Below are positions 1 to 7,038 of a stretch of 25,930 nucleotides of DNA, in pieces (the stretch's first letter is position 1; each line of letters starts with the position of its first letter). This stretch comes from JBKEBX01 sp047974615. GTDB lineage: Bacteria > Bacillota > Clostridia > Lachnospirales > CAMZNU01. The notes under the pieces were generated by a model. The model was given only the letters and a program-made list of their open reading frames with translations, had not been told where the DNA came from and did no database searches. The stretch covers positions 1 to 25,930 of the forward strand of contig JBKECM010000171.1 of assembly GCA_047974615.1 (NCBI GenBank), given 5' to 3'. Position numbers and translations under genes: made by a program.

Positions 1-120
1 GCAGTGCGACCTTACGAACAAGCAAAACAACGATTTTGCGTTAAGTGAGTAAGGAAAAAATTGAAATTATCTTATTGAAAAACTCCCAAATATTTTTTTC
101 TATCCTTTATCAGCACCCTC
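1..120. repeat. Right end of a dispersed terminal-repeat element, truncated by the window edge
   Basis: The stretch ends in CAGCACCCTC (111-120). Read in reverse complement, its last 32 bases match the first 32 bases of the element at 25761 with 4 mismatches by eye. The interior has a hairpin, GCAAAA (22-27) with TTTTGC (34-39), inside an outer pair CCTTAC (10-15) with GTAAGG (49-54). I see no transposase; the few open codons at the left edge stop by base 52. The rest of the gene-free stretch, 121-280, is plain AT-rich sequence with no clear promoter or terminator. The element could be a MITE or the end of an insertion sequence; I cannot name a family. Confidence 0.6.
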
Positions 121-280
121 AATATACCTACTAATCTTATGTCTTTTGGGTTAAAGTCATAGTAAATTGGATATTACTTAGCTAAAATTTATTATAATAT
201 GTCGAAATTGACAAAATTTACTTAAGCGAGCTAACTTTATCTTACTATTAATAACACCTAAATTGCAACTTTATCCCAGT

Positions 281-709
281 TTAATAATAAAAAGCCATAT
301 ATCGTTCTACACCATTTAGCTTAAAGGTAACAGTAAATTTATACTCATCAGGAGCAAAAACCGAACCTACTATTGTTAAATCATTCATTTCTGTGGGATT
401 ACTATTAAATGTCATTTTACCCGGTAAAGTTTCCTCAAAGTGACCAACCAAATTAGCCCCCTGAATTGCCCCACCTAAATTAGAATAGTCTCCAGGTCTA
501 AGTGTTCCACCATCTAACTTACATTCAATTAAAGCTCTTTCCATAGCATTTTTTATTTCTATAAAATCAGTTTCAATCTGTGCCTCTTTCGCTTCATCTA
601 CATATTTTATAATACGTGGTACAGCCATAGCTGAAAGTATCATTATTATTGCTATAACTACTATAAGCTCAACTAGAGTAAATCCTTTATTCTTATTTGT
701 TTTTTTCAT
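281..709 (-). CDS. Type IV pilin-like protein (prepilin), 142 aa
   Basis: This is a probable minor pilin or pseudopilin exported through the membrane and processed by a prepilin peptidase. A short basic leader ends in KG followed by FTLVE, so cleavage is expected after Gly9, giving mature Phe1 and Glu5; Pro follows at mature position 22 at the end of the hydrophobic helix. The helix continues into an EAKEAQ segment shared with the other pilins here. The C-terminal domain is small, contains one cysteine (ALIECKL) and ends in FYY. The start is supported by AGGAAGG four bases before the ATG. Only 12 bases separate it from the upstream pilin gene (722-1231), so the two are probably co-transcribed. 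It is the last gene of the pilin series, with no obvious terminator after it. The pilin class call is secure; its specific role is not. Confidence 0.9.
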   Translation of the reverse strand: MKKTNKNKGFTLVELIVVIAIIMILSAMAVPRIIKYVDEAKEAQIETDFIEIKNAMERALIECKLDGGTLRPGDYSNLGGAIQGANLVGHFEETLPGKMTFNSNPTEMNDLTIVGSVFAPDEYKFTVTFKLNGVERYMAFYY

Positions 710-721
710 AATACCTTCCTA

Positions 722-1231
722 TCAATCTATAGAAGTATAAGTTTCCTCATCTACAAATGCACCATCTAAATAGTAGTATCCCATATAAGCTATACCCAAA
801 TCAGTAACCCTTTTGTCACTATCCACATTAAATCGAACTTCCCACTTACCAGAATTATTTGTAGGATTACCTAATTCAAAGTTAGCTGGAATTATGTCTT
901 GCAAATATTTTCTAACACCTCTTCTAACCTTTACATTGGTATCTTCAATATTGCTTATATCTTCACTATCTTCTACTAGTTCACCATCACTTATTAAATA
1001 GCCATAATCTTCTGGTATTTCCCCATAGTTAACTTGATATTCTGCAATAGCTATATTAGTACTTTCATACATTACACGAAAATCTGCCGTAACTTGAGCC
1101 TCTCTTGCCTCATCTATATACTTTGTCACCCTTGGCACTGCCATAGCCGCAAGTATAATTATAATAGCTATAACTACAATCAACTCCACCAAAGTAAAGC
1201 CTTTTTTCTTATTTCTCATCTCTTTTTTCAT
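722..1231 (-). CDS. Type IV pilin-like protein (prepilin), 169 aa
   Basis: This is the longest of the four pilin paralogues. The class III (prepilin) signal is an 11-residue basic leader ending KKKG before FTLVE, so mature Phe1 and Glu5 are predicted, with Pro22 at the end of a nearly all Ile/Ala/Val helix. The segment after the helix (DEAREAQVTADFRVMYES) is closely related to those of the proteins at 1417-1881 and 2389-2862. The C-terminal part is acidic and contains a WEVRF strand motif that recurs in two of the paralogues. The Shine-Dalgarno site is weak (TAGGT). A second in-frame ATG lies four codons downstream, so the leader could be shorter. The leader region holds a hexamer repeat and hairpin (1247-1278). 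It probably makes a minor or alternative pilin subunit. Confidence 0.9.
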   Translation of the reverse strand: MKKEMRNKKKGFTLVELIVVIAIIIILAAMAVPRVTKYIDEAREAQVTADFRVMYESTNIAIAEYQVNYGEIPEDYGYLISDGELVEDSEDISNIEDTNVKVRRGVRKYLQDIIPANFELGNPTNNSGKWEVRFNVDSDKRVTDLGIAYMGYYYLDGAFVDEETYTSID

Positions 1232-1246
1232 ACATACCTACTTTAG

Positions 1247-1278
1247 TTAAGATTACTATTAATCTTAATCTTAATCTT
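1247..1278 (-). repeat. Hexanucleotide tandem repeat with hairpin in the leader of the 722-1231 pilin gene
   Basis: Three tandem copies of AATCTT (1261-1278) follow an inverted match: TTAAGATTA (1247-1255), loop CTAT, TAATCTTAA (1260-1268). The upstream arm could pair with each of the repeat copies, so the hairpin can slip in register. It lies 16 bases before the start codon on the minus strand. Any effect on translation or copy-number variation is inference. Confidence 0.5.
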
Positions 1279-1365
1279 AATACTAAACTAAAACTAATTT
1301 TTATCCATATTATTTATGTATTTCTGCTCATAAAAGCTTTATACTATAGCTAAACTTTTGATTTT

Positions 1366-1403
1366 ATAAATAAATGGCAACCCTATGGTTGCCATTTATT
1401 TAT
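1366..1403 (-). terminator. Long perfect stem-loop terminator after the probable major pilin gene
   Basis: A perfect 17-bp inverted repeat (1366-1382 and 1387-1403) with a four-base loop lies 13 bases after the stop codon of the 1417-1881 pilin gene. The GC part is GGCAACC/GGTTGCC and the AT-rich ends supply the U-rich tail on either strand. It separates this gene from the two downstream pilin genes. It could also act as a 3' stabiliser that lowers expression of the downstream genes. Confidence 0.85.
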
Positions 1404-1416
1404 ATATAAGTATTAA

Positions 1417-1881
1417 TTATTTTGTTGGTGTTGCACCATTTAAAGCTGTATAGCCATCATATTTTATTGTAATATTTTCTACAGTAGGTGTACCAGTAGT
1501 AGTAGTAGCTGTAAAGCTTATTTCCCATTTAGTTGTATCACCAGTACCTAAAGTAAATCCAGAACCTGAAGGCATAATAGCTTGTAAGTTAGTATTGATA
1601 GCAGTTTCAACATCTTTGATACCTGCTATAGTTGTAGGAGTAGAAACATTATATGATGCACCTGAAGTAAAACTTGAACCTACTTCTTTTTGGTAATCAG
1701 TAATAGCTGCAGTTGTAGCCGTATACATAGTAGCGAAGTTACCATTTCTGTTTGCTTCTCTAGCTTCATCGATATATTTAGTAACACGAGGTACAGCAAG
1801 AGCTGCAAGAATAATGATAATCGCGATTACAACGATAAGTTCAACAAGTGTAAAACCTTTTTTCTTAGTTAATTTTTTCAT
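1417..1881 (-). CDS. Probable major type IV pilin, 154 aa
   Basis: It is the likely main structural subunit of a type IV pilus. The nine-residue leader MKKLTKKKG is followed by FTLVELIVVIAI, giving mature Phe1, Glu5 and Pro22, the three hallmark positions. The globular part has no cysteine and is rich in Thr, Ser and Ala, including a TATTTTTGTPT run, which may be surface exposed and a possible target for O-glycosylation. The WEISF strand motif matches its paralogues. The start is fixed by AAAGGAGATATT before the ATG. Unlike the other pilin genes it has its own extended -10 promoter (2210-2238), a leader of about 320 bases with several hairpins, and a strong terminator (1366-1403). This isolation and the good ribosome site are why I call it the major pilin; the assignment is inference. 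Confidence 0.88.
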   Translation of the reverse strand: MKKLTKKKGFTLVELIVVIAIIIILAALAVPRVTKYIDEAREANRNGNFATMYTATTAAITDYQKEVGSSFTSGASYNVSTPTTIAGIKDVETAINTNLQAIMPSGSGFTLGTGDTTKWEISFTATTTTGTPTVENITIKYDGYTALNGATPTK

Positions 1882-2203
1882 AATATCTCCTTTTAAAAAA
1901 TAAATTATTTTTCATCTTGCTATATGCAAGACATAACATATTAACAGTTATTTTTTACTGTTAATTCAGTTGCAAATTCTTATGGTTCATAAGTTAAAAT
2001 ACAAACAGTACAAAATTTATATTTTTTATACTTTGTACTTTTATTTATTAAGGTCTAATTAACAGAATTTGTTGTAAATGTGAAATCCTATTTTACATAA
2101 ACTTTCAGTTAACTATTTAATAAATACTTATTCGTTTAAAGTTTTATTATATGTTTTTAAACTAAACCCTTTTCTATCTCCCTCCTTGAATAATCTTCAC
2201 TGC
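1882..2203 (-). other. Long structured 5' leader of the probable major pilin mRNA
   Basis: This gene-free stretch runs from the predicted transcription start (about 2203) to the pilin ATG. Read on the minus strand it holds four small hairpins in series: 2039-2032 with 2014-2007 (8 bp), 1993-1988 with 1984-1979 (6 bp, loop of 3), 1964-1957 with 1948-1941 (8 bp), and 1930-1926 with 1920-1916 (5 bp). The gaps between them are 10 to 14 bases. A weaker 6-bp pair is at 2073-2078 and 2092-2097. I looked for conserved c-di-GMP class I and II riboswitch core motifs and did not recognise them. The remainder up to 2388 is AT-rich and holds the promoter. Chance hairpins are expected in such AT-rich DNA, so function is uncertain. 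Confidence 0.5.
2177..2187 (-). promoter_or_regulatory. Shine-Dalgarno-like site without a start codon near the 5' end of the pilin leader
   Basis: The minus strand reads AAGGAGGGAGA here, about 16 to 26 bases after the predicted transcription start. No ATG, GTG or TTG follows at a usable distance, and the real pilin ribosome site is some 290 bases further on. This resembles the STAB-SD element of the Bacillus thuringiensis cry3A leader, where 30S binding protects the mRNA 5' end. The match is by sequence and position only. Confidence 0.45.
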
Positions 2204-2209
2204 TTTTTT

Positions 2210-2238
2210 ATTCTATCACATTAGTAAACTTAATGCAA
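2210..2238 (-). promoter_or_regulatory. Vegetative-type promoter for the probable major pilin gene
   Basis: On the minus strand TTGCAT (2238-2233) is followed by a 17-base spacer and TAGAAT (2215-2210). The spacer ends in TGA, giving an extended -10. The predicted start is near 2203. This lies downstream of the 2389-2862 gene and upstream of the long leader, so the pilin can be transcribed independently of the assembly genes. Confidence 0.65.
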
Positions 2239-2388
2239 TAATAAAACATAATTTTCACCAAAATTTCACAATTTAGACATATTTAGGACAAACTTTTTCT
2301 ATTCTAAATATTATGAAAAATTTAGATGATTTCTGTATACTTATATATCGACATAAATTAAAAAAACTTAAATTTTTTTCAAAACTTT

Positions 2389-2862
2389 TTACTTTAAATT
2401 TTCAAATTCCTGACGCAAAATTGGATCATTTGAATTTACACTTACGTATTCACCGTTATATATATATATATCGTAAGGCTTATCCTCATTAAAAGTAAAA
2501 ACTACACGCCAAGTAGTAGAATCATTATCACCTTCATATGGTTCATCTAAAGTGAAAGTATACGGTAGCACCTTTGCAATATATTCAAAATGTTCAGAAT
2601 ATTCTTTTTCCGAACTGTCTAAACCTTTGCTATTAAGTGTAGGTAACTCACTATCTGACATATCCCATTCATATATACCGCTTAAAACGCTACGATACAT
2701 AACTTTAAAGTCCGAATAAGTCCTTGCATCTTTAGAGTCACCTATAAAAGAAGTAAATATAGGTATAAATACAAATAGCATTACACCTAAAACACCTATT
2801 ACAAGAAATATTTCTAAACTAGAGGCACCCATATGTTTATTAAATTTTTTATTAAGAAACAT
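2389..2862 (-). CDS. Divergent type IV pilin-like protein, 157 aa
   Basis: The N-terminus lacks the usual GFTLVE but keeps the underlying geometry. A basic leader ends in HMG, then ASSLE, so cleavage after Gly12 would give mature Ala1, Glu5 and, at the end of the hydrophobic helix, Pro22, as in the three canonical pilins nearby. The following segment (DSKDARTYSDFKVMYRS) aligns with the EAREAQ...DFRVMYES region of the 722-1231 protein, and WRVVF recalls their strand motif, so common descent is clear. The gene follows pilC after 66 bases and has a GGGGA ribosome site four bases before the ATG. It is probably a minor pilin, possibly acting at the pilus tip or in assembly priming; that role is inference. 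No good terminator follows. Confidence 0.8.
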   Translation of the reverse strand: MFLNKKFNKHMGASSLEIFLVIGVLGVMLFVFIPIFTSFIGDSKDARTYSDFKVMYRSVLSGIYEWDMSDSELPTLNSKGLDSSEKEYSEHFEYIAKVLPYTFTLDEPYEGDNDSTTWRVVFTFNEDKPYDIYIYNGEYVSVNSNDPILRQEFENLK

Positions 2863-2928
2863 AAAATCCCCGTCCTTGTATTTCTTAAAATATTTTCCAT
2901 TAGTTTACATATAAAGTAAAAATCTATC

Positions 2929-4260
2929 CTATATGACATCGTTGGAGTATATGACATTTGTTGCCATATCAAAAAAAGTACTATTATATAAAACATCACT
3001 ACCAACAGTACCTAAAGATTCAATCATAGGTAAGAATAAAGCGATAACTATAAATCCTATAATAACAGCCATAACAACAATCATAATAGGTTCAACAAGT
3101 GATGTTAAGTCTTTTATAATAGCTTCCATTTCACTATCATAGTAGTCAGCAGTTCTTTGTAGCATACTTTCAATGTCCCCTGATTCCTCACCTATGGCAA
3201 CCATAGAAATCATCATAGGAGGAAAGTATTTCATATCACGTAATAAAATGTTTAGTGCTTGACCTTTTTTTATTTCTTCAATAACTTTTTCCATACCACC
3301 TATTATATATTGGTTATTCGTAACTTTAGCAGAAGCTTCAAGTGCACGTACAATAGGTATACCAGAACTAAGTAAAGTGGCTAAAGTACGGCAAAATCTT
3401 GCAGAAGCAAGCTTAACAAAACCGGGACCAAACATAGGTATTTTGCTAATTATATAGTGATATCTATAACGTACAGAAGGTACTTTAAGTGCCATATTTA
3501 TCCCTATTACAGTAGCAATAATCACTGGAATTTGTATAAAATAATAATTTTTTATAGAGTCTGATATATCAAGTAAAAATTGTGTCGGACCTGGTAGTGC
3601 CATACCAGCAGTATCAAACATTCCAACAAAGGTTGGTAAAACGAAAACAAGTAAAGCAACTACAACGATTGTAGCAACAACAGCAAGAAGTATAGGATAT
3701 ACCATAGCACTTTTTATCTTACGTTGTATAGCATCTTCCTTTGTATAGTGCGTACTCATATTTTCCATAACAATATCTAAAGAACCAGTAAGCTCACCAG
3801 ACTCAACCATAGCGATTAAAAGCTCCGGAAAAACCTTAGGGTGTCTTTTTAAAGATCTTGATAACATATAACCTTTTTTAAGTTCAATACCAACATCATA
3901 CAAAGCATTTTTTAATTTTTTATTTTCTGACTGTGCATTTAAAACATCAATAGTACGTATAAGATCCATACCTGCAAGTAACATAACACTCATTTGCTTA
4001 CAAAAAACAGCAATATCTTTAAGTTTTACGCCACCACCAATATTTATTTCCATATTAAGTATACTATCAGATTGATCAGCTTTATTATATTGAGGGTTAC
4101 CTCTAACAAGTTCTTTAGGAGGTTTTGCAGGCTTAATTAAAACAGGTGTCTTACCTCTAGCCTTTATTCCTTTTATAACATCACTTTCATTATCTGCATC
4201 AACGTAGCCTTCACCGACTATTCCGTCTTTACCTGCTTCCTTATAGTAGAAATAAGGCAA
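2929..4260 (-). CDS. pilC: Type IV pilus inner-membrane platform protein PilC (GspF family), 443 aa
   Basis: PilC is the polytopic membrane platform on which the PilB and PilT ATPases act during pilus extension and retraction. The protein has two repeated T2SF domains, a cytoplasmic N-terminal part, and strong hydrophobic segments near residues 185-213, 237-257 and 390-414. The length is slightly above the usual 400-or-so residues because of a short N-terminal extension rich in charged and Pro residues. The start is probably the TTG at 4260, since GGGGTGA lies five bases upstream and the protein then begins MPYFYY, as is typical of PilC. A GTG at 4269 overlaps that ribosome site and is less likely. 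It follows pilT by 24 bases and belongs to the same operon. Confidence 0.93.
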   Translation of the reverse strand: MPYFYYKEAGKDGIVGEGYVDADNESDVIKGIKARGKTPVLIKPAKPPKELVRGNPQYNKADQSDSILNMEINIGGGVKLKDIAVFCKQMSVMLLAGMDLIRTIDVLNAQSENKKLKNALYDVGIELKKGYMLSRSLKRHPKVFPELLIAMVESGELTGSLDIVMENMSTHYTKEDAIQRKIKSAMVYPILLAVVATIVVVALLVFVLPTFVGMFDTAGMALPGPTQFLLDISDSIKNYYFIQIPVIIATVIGINMALKVPSVRYRYHYIISKIPMFGPGFVKLASARFCRTLATLLSSGIPIVRALEASAKVTNNQYIIGGMEKVIEEIKKGQALNILLRDMKYFPPMMISMVAIGEESGDIESMLQRTADYYDSEMEAIIKDLTSLVEPIMIVVMAVIIGFIVIALFLPMIESLGTVGSDVLYNSTFFDMATNVIYSNDVI

Positions 4261-4284
4261 ATTTGTCACCCCTTTTTTTTAACC

Positions 4285-5334
4285 CTACAGTTCTTTTTCT
4301 AAAGCATCGCCATCAACAGCAAATTTTAAGGCAATTTCTTTAGTTATTTTATGTCCATCTACAAGCTCTTTTAAATATGTATCCATAGTAATCATACCCT
4401 TTTCTCTTGAAGTTTGTATGATATTTTGAATTTGATGTGTTTTACTTTCACGTACTAGCCCTTTAACAGCTGAAGAAGATAACATAATTTCAAAAGCTGC
4501 AACACGTCCATTTCCATTTGCAACAGGCATAAGTTGTTGTGAAACAACAGCCTCAAGAACAGATGCAAGTTGAACACGTACTTGTTGTTGTTGATGAGGT
4601 GGAAAAACGTCTATAATACGGTCAATAGTCTTAGCTGCACCGATAGTATGTAGCGTAGATAAAACCAAGTGTCCCGTTTCAGCAGCAGTAATAGCAGTTT
4701 GAATGGTTTCAAGGTCACGCATCTCACCTACAAGTATAATGTCAGGGTCTTCACGTAAAGAGGCACGTAAAGCGTTACCAAAAGAGTTAGTATCCTCACC
4801 AACTTCACGTTGATTTACAATAGACTTTTTATGTTGATGTAAGTATTCAATAGGGTCTTCAATAGTAATTATATGTTCATTACGACTTGAATTTATGTTA
4901 TCTATCATAGAAGCAAGTGTAGTTGACTTACCAGAACCTGTCGGACCTGTTACAAGAATAAGACCACGTCTTTTATTACAAAGTTCTTTAACAACATTAG
5001 GTAAACCTAAGGACTCCATAGCTGGTATTTTAGTGTTTATAGCACGCATTACAATAGCATAACCACCACGTTGACGGAAGCAGTTAACACGAAATCTTCC
5101 AACAGAAGGTTCTTCAAAAGAGCAGTCCATTTCCCCAGTATTTTTTAGTATTTCAAATCGTTCCTTATCTAAAACTTCACGACACAAGCTCTCCGTATCT
5201 TCTTTAGTAAGTAACTTTGGTGAAATAGCTTTTAACTCACCACTTACTCTTAAAATAGGTGGTGCACCAATAGTAATATGAACGTCAGAACTACTAACGC
5301 TTCTACATTTTGCTAAAATTTCAAGTAGTTTCAA
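4285..5334 (-). CDS. pilT: Type IV pilus retraction ATPase PilT, 349 aa
   Basis: PilT is the hexameric cytoplasmic ATPase that depolymerises the pilus and powers twitching. Walker A is GPTGSGKS at residues 130-137; the Asp box (ITIEDPIEY), Walker B (DPDIILVGEMRD, about 196-207) and His box (GHLVLSTLHT) follow. The retraction-specific AIRNLIRE-type motif appears as AVKGLVRES near residue 289, which separates it from PilB. The start is a TTG at 5334: AGGAGG (5346-5341) sits six bases upstream, and the protein then begins MKLLEILAKC as PilT proteins do. An ATG at 5355 would place the ribosome site inside the reading frame and overlap pilB, so I reject it. The pilB stop codon overlaps this ribosome site, which suggests translational coupling. 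Confidence 0.94.
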   Translation of the reverse strand: MKLLEILAKCRSVSSSDVHITIGAPPILRVSGELKAISPKLLTKEDTESLCREVLDKERFEILKNTGEMDCSFEEPSVGRFRVNCFRQRGGYAIVMRAINTKIPAMESLGLPNVVKELCNKRRGLILVTGPTGSGKSTTLASMIDNINSSRNEHIITIEDPIEYLHQHKKSIVNQREVGEDTNSFGNALRASLREDPDIILVGEMRDLETIQTAITAAETGHLVLSTLHTIGAAKTIDRIIDVFPPHQQQQVRVQLASVLEAVVSQQLMPVANGNGRVAAFEIMLSSSAVKGLVRESKTHQIQNIIQTSREKGMITMDTYLKELVDGHKITKEIALKFAVDGDALEKEL

Positions 5335-5344
5335 AAGTAACCTC

Positions 5345-7021
5345 CTACATATCAATAGAATATGCTATTTTAATCATTTCTTCTGGACTAGTAATTCCAT
5401 TTTTCACTAAAGTTAAACAAGTTTGATGTAAAGTTGTCATACCCATTTCAATACCACGTTGTTTTATTTCATCACTAGTAGCACCTTTATTTATAAGTAT
5501 ACGAACACTTTGGTCAACAAGTAAAACTTCATGTATAGCAGTACGACCTCTATAACCTGTATGATTACATATATTACAACCAGAGCCTCTATATGCCTTT
5601 ATATTTTCATCAATACCAAGTAATTCTTTTTCTTCATCACTAATGATATATTCTTCTCTACAATTATCACATACACGACGTACAAGACGTTGTGCAACAA
5701 TACCTACTAAAGATGAAGAAACTAAATAAGTATCAATACCCATATCAAGCAAACGGTTTATAGTAGATGCAGTATCGTTTGTATGTAGAGTAGATAAAAC
5801 TATATGACCTGTTAAAGCAGCACGACAAGCTATTTCTGCTGTTTCACTATCACGTATTTCCCCAACCATTACAACATCAGGGTCTTGACGTAATATAGAA
5901 CGTAAACTTGAAGCGAAAGTTAAGCCAGCCTTATCTGAAACTTGAACTTGATTTATACCGTCAATACGATATTCAACAGGGTCTTCAACAGTAACAATAT
6001 TAGTATTTATTTCATTAAACTCTCTAAGTACTGTATACAGAGTTGTAGTCTTACCAGAACCAGTAGGCCCGGTCATAAGAATCATACCTTCTGGTGCACG
6101 TAACATTTTACTAAACAAAAGTTCATTACTAGGAGTAAAGTTTAATACATCACGAGAAACAAGTAAACCGTCACGGTCAAGTAAACGAATAACGATTTTT
6201 TCCCCATGAACTGTAGGTAAAACAGAAATACGCATATCTATGTTTTTGCCTAAAATATTTGTTTCAAGACGACCATCTTGAGGCTTTCTCTTCTCAGCTA
6301 TGTCCATTCTACCAATGATTTTTATACGTGTAGCAATAGCCGCATGAGTAGCCTTTGAAGTAGTCATAGCCTCAATAAGCTCACCATCAATACGAAAACG
6401 TATACGTACTCTATCTTCAAAAGGCTCAATATGAATATCCGATACACCTTGTTTTACAGCTTGACTTAATATAGTATTAACAAGACGAACCATAGGTGAA
6501 TTTGTAACAGCCTCTTCCTCTATAAAAAGGTCAGCCTCAATGTTAGTATTTTGCTCACTAAACTCACGTACAGCCTTATCAACTTCATCTTGAGCATCAT
6601 ATTCTTTATTTATAGCTTGAGCAATAGCAGTCTTAATAGCAAGTGCTAAAATAGGTTCTTGCCCAAGTGCAATACGTATATCATCTAAAGCATCAATATC
6701 TAAAGGGTCGCTAGTTGCAACAATAAATTTGTTATTTCTCATACCAACAACAATAACATTATGTCGTCTTGCGATTTCCTCTTTTAAAGACTTAACTATT
6801 TCTTTTTCCATTCTAACTGTTGATAGGTCAACATAAGGAATACCTAACTGTTCTTCTAAGGCACTAAGCATAACACGCTCAGTTAAAAATCCTTCAGAAA
6901 CAAGAATAGCACCAAGTTTTTTGCCACCCTTTTCCTTTTGGATTTTTAAAGCCATCATAAGTTGTTCTTCATTTATTTTTCCTGCGGCAACTAGAAGGTC
7001 ACCTAATCTAAGTTTTTTCAT
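5345..7021 (-). CDS. pilB: Type IV pilus assembly ATPase PilB (GspE family) with MshEN domain, 558 aa
   Basis: PilB is the hexameric ATPase that drives pilus extension with PilC. Residues 5-28 and 35-58 are two MshEN motifs of the RLGxxLVxxGxI...LxxALxxQ type, a fold known to bind cyclic di-GMP in MshE and in some clostridial PilB proteins. The catalytic half has Walker A GPTGSGKT (318-325), an Asp box (TVEDPVEY, about 344-351), Walker B with GEIRD (about 381-391) and a His box GHIVLSTLHT (405-414). Four cysteines (451, 454, 482, 485) form the zinc-binding CxxC pairs typical of PilB. The length is normal for the family. It lies 17 bases after the acidic repeat protein gene. Direct control of extension by c-di-GMP is inferred from the motifs. 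Confidence 0.95.
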   Translation of the reverse strand: MKKLRLGDLLVAAGKINEEQLMMALKIQKEKGGKKLGAILVSEGFLTERVMLSALEEQLGIPYVDLSTVRMEKEIVKSLKEEIARRHNVIVVGMRNNKFIVATSDPLDIDALDDIRIALGQEPILALAIKTAIAQAINKEYDAQDEVDKAVREFSEQNTNIEADLFIEEEAVTNSPMVRLVNTILSQAVKQGVSDIHIEPFEDRVRIRFRIDGELIEAMTTSKATHAAIATRIKIIGRMDIAEKRKPQDGRLETNILGKNIDMRISVLPTVHGEKIVIRLLDRDGLLVSRDVLNFTPSNELLFSKMLRAPEGMILMTGPTGSGKTTTLYTVLREFNEINTNIVTVEDPVEYRIDGINQVQVSDKAGLTFASSLRSILRQDPDVVMVGEIRDSETAEIACRAALTGHIVLSTLHTNDTASTINRLLDMGIDTYLVSSSLVGIVAQRLVRRVCDNCREEYIISDEEKELLGIDENIKAYRGSGCNICNHTGYRGRTAIHEVLLVDQSVRILINKGATSDEIKQRGIEMGMTTLHQTCLTLVKNGITSPEEMIKIAYSIDM

Positions 7022-7038
7022 TCAAACTCACCCTATTC

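Noticed and set aside
1..52. Two open frames entering from the left edge, stopping at 48 and 52
   Set aside because: Both are shorter than 17 codons and lie in a hairpin-rich repeat; there is no way to tell a transposase tail from chance.
1261..1278. CRISPR-like array from repeated AATCTT units
   Set aside because: The units are six bases, contiguous, without spacers, and no cas gene is near.
1882..2388. c-di-GMP riboswitch in the pilin leader
   Set aside because: I expected one by analogy with clostridial pilin genes but could not find the conserved core of class I or class II; a covariance search would be decisive.
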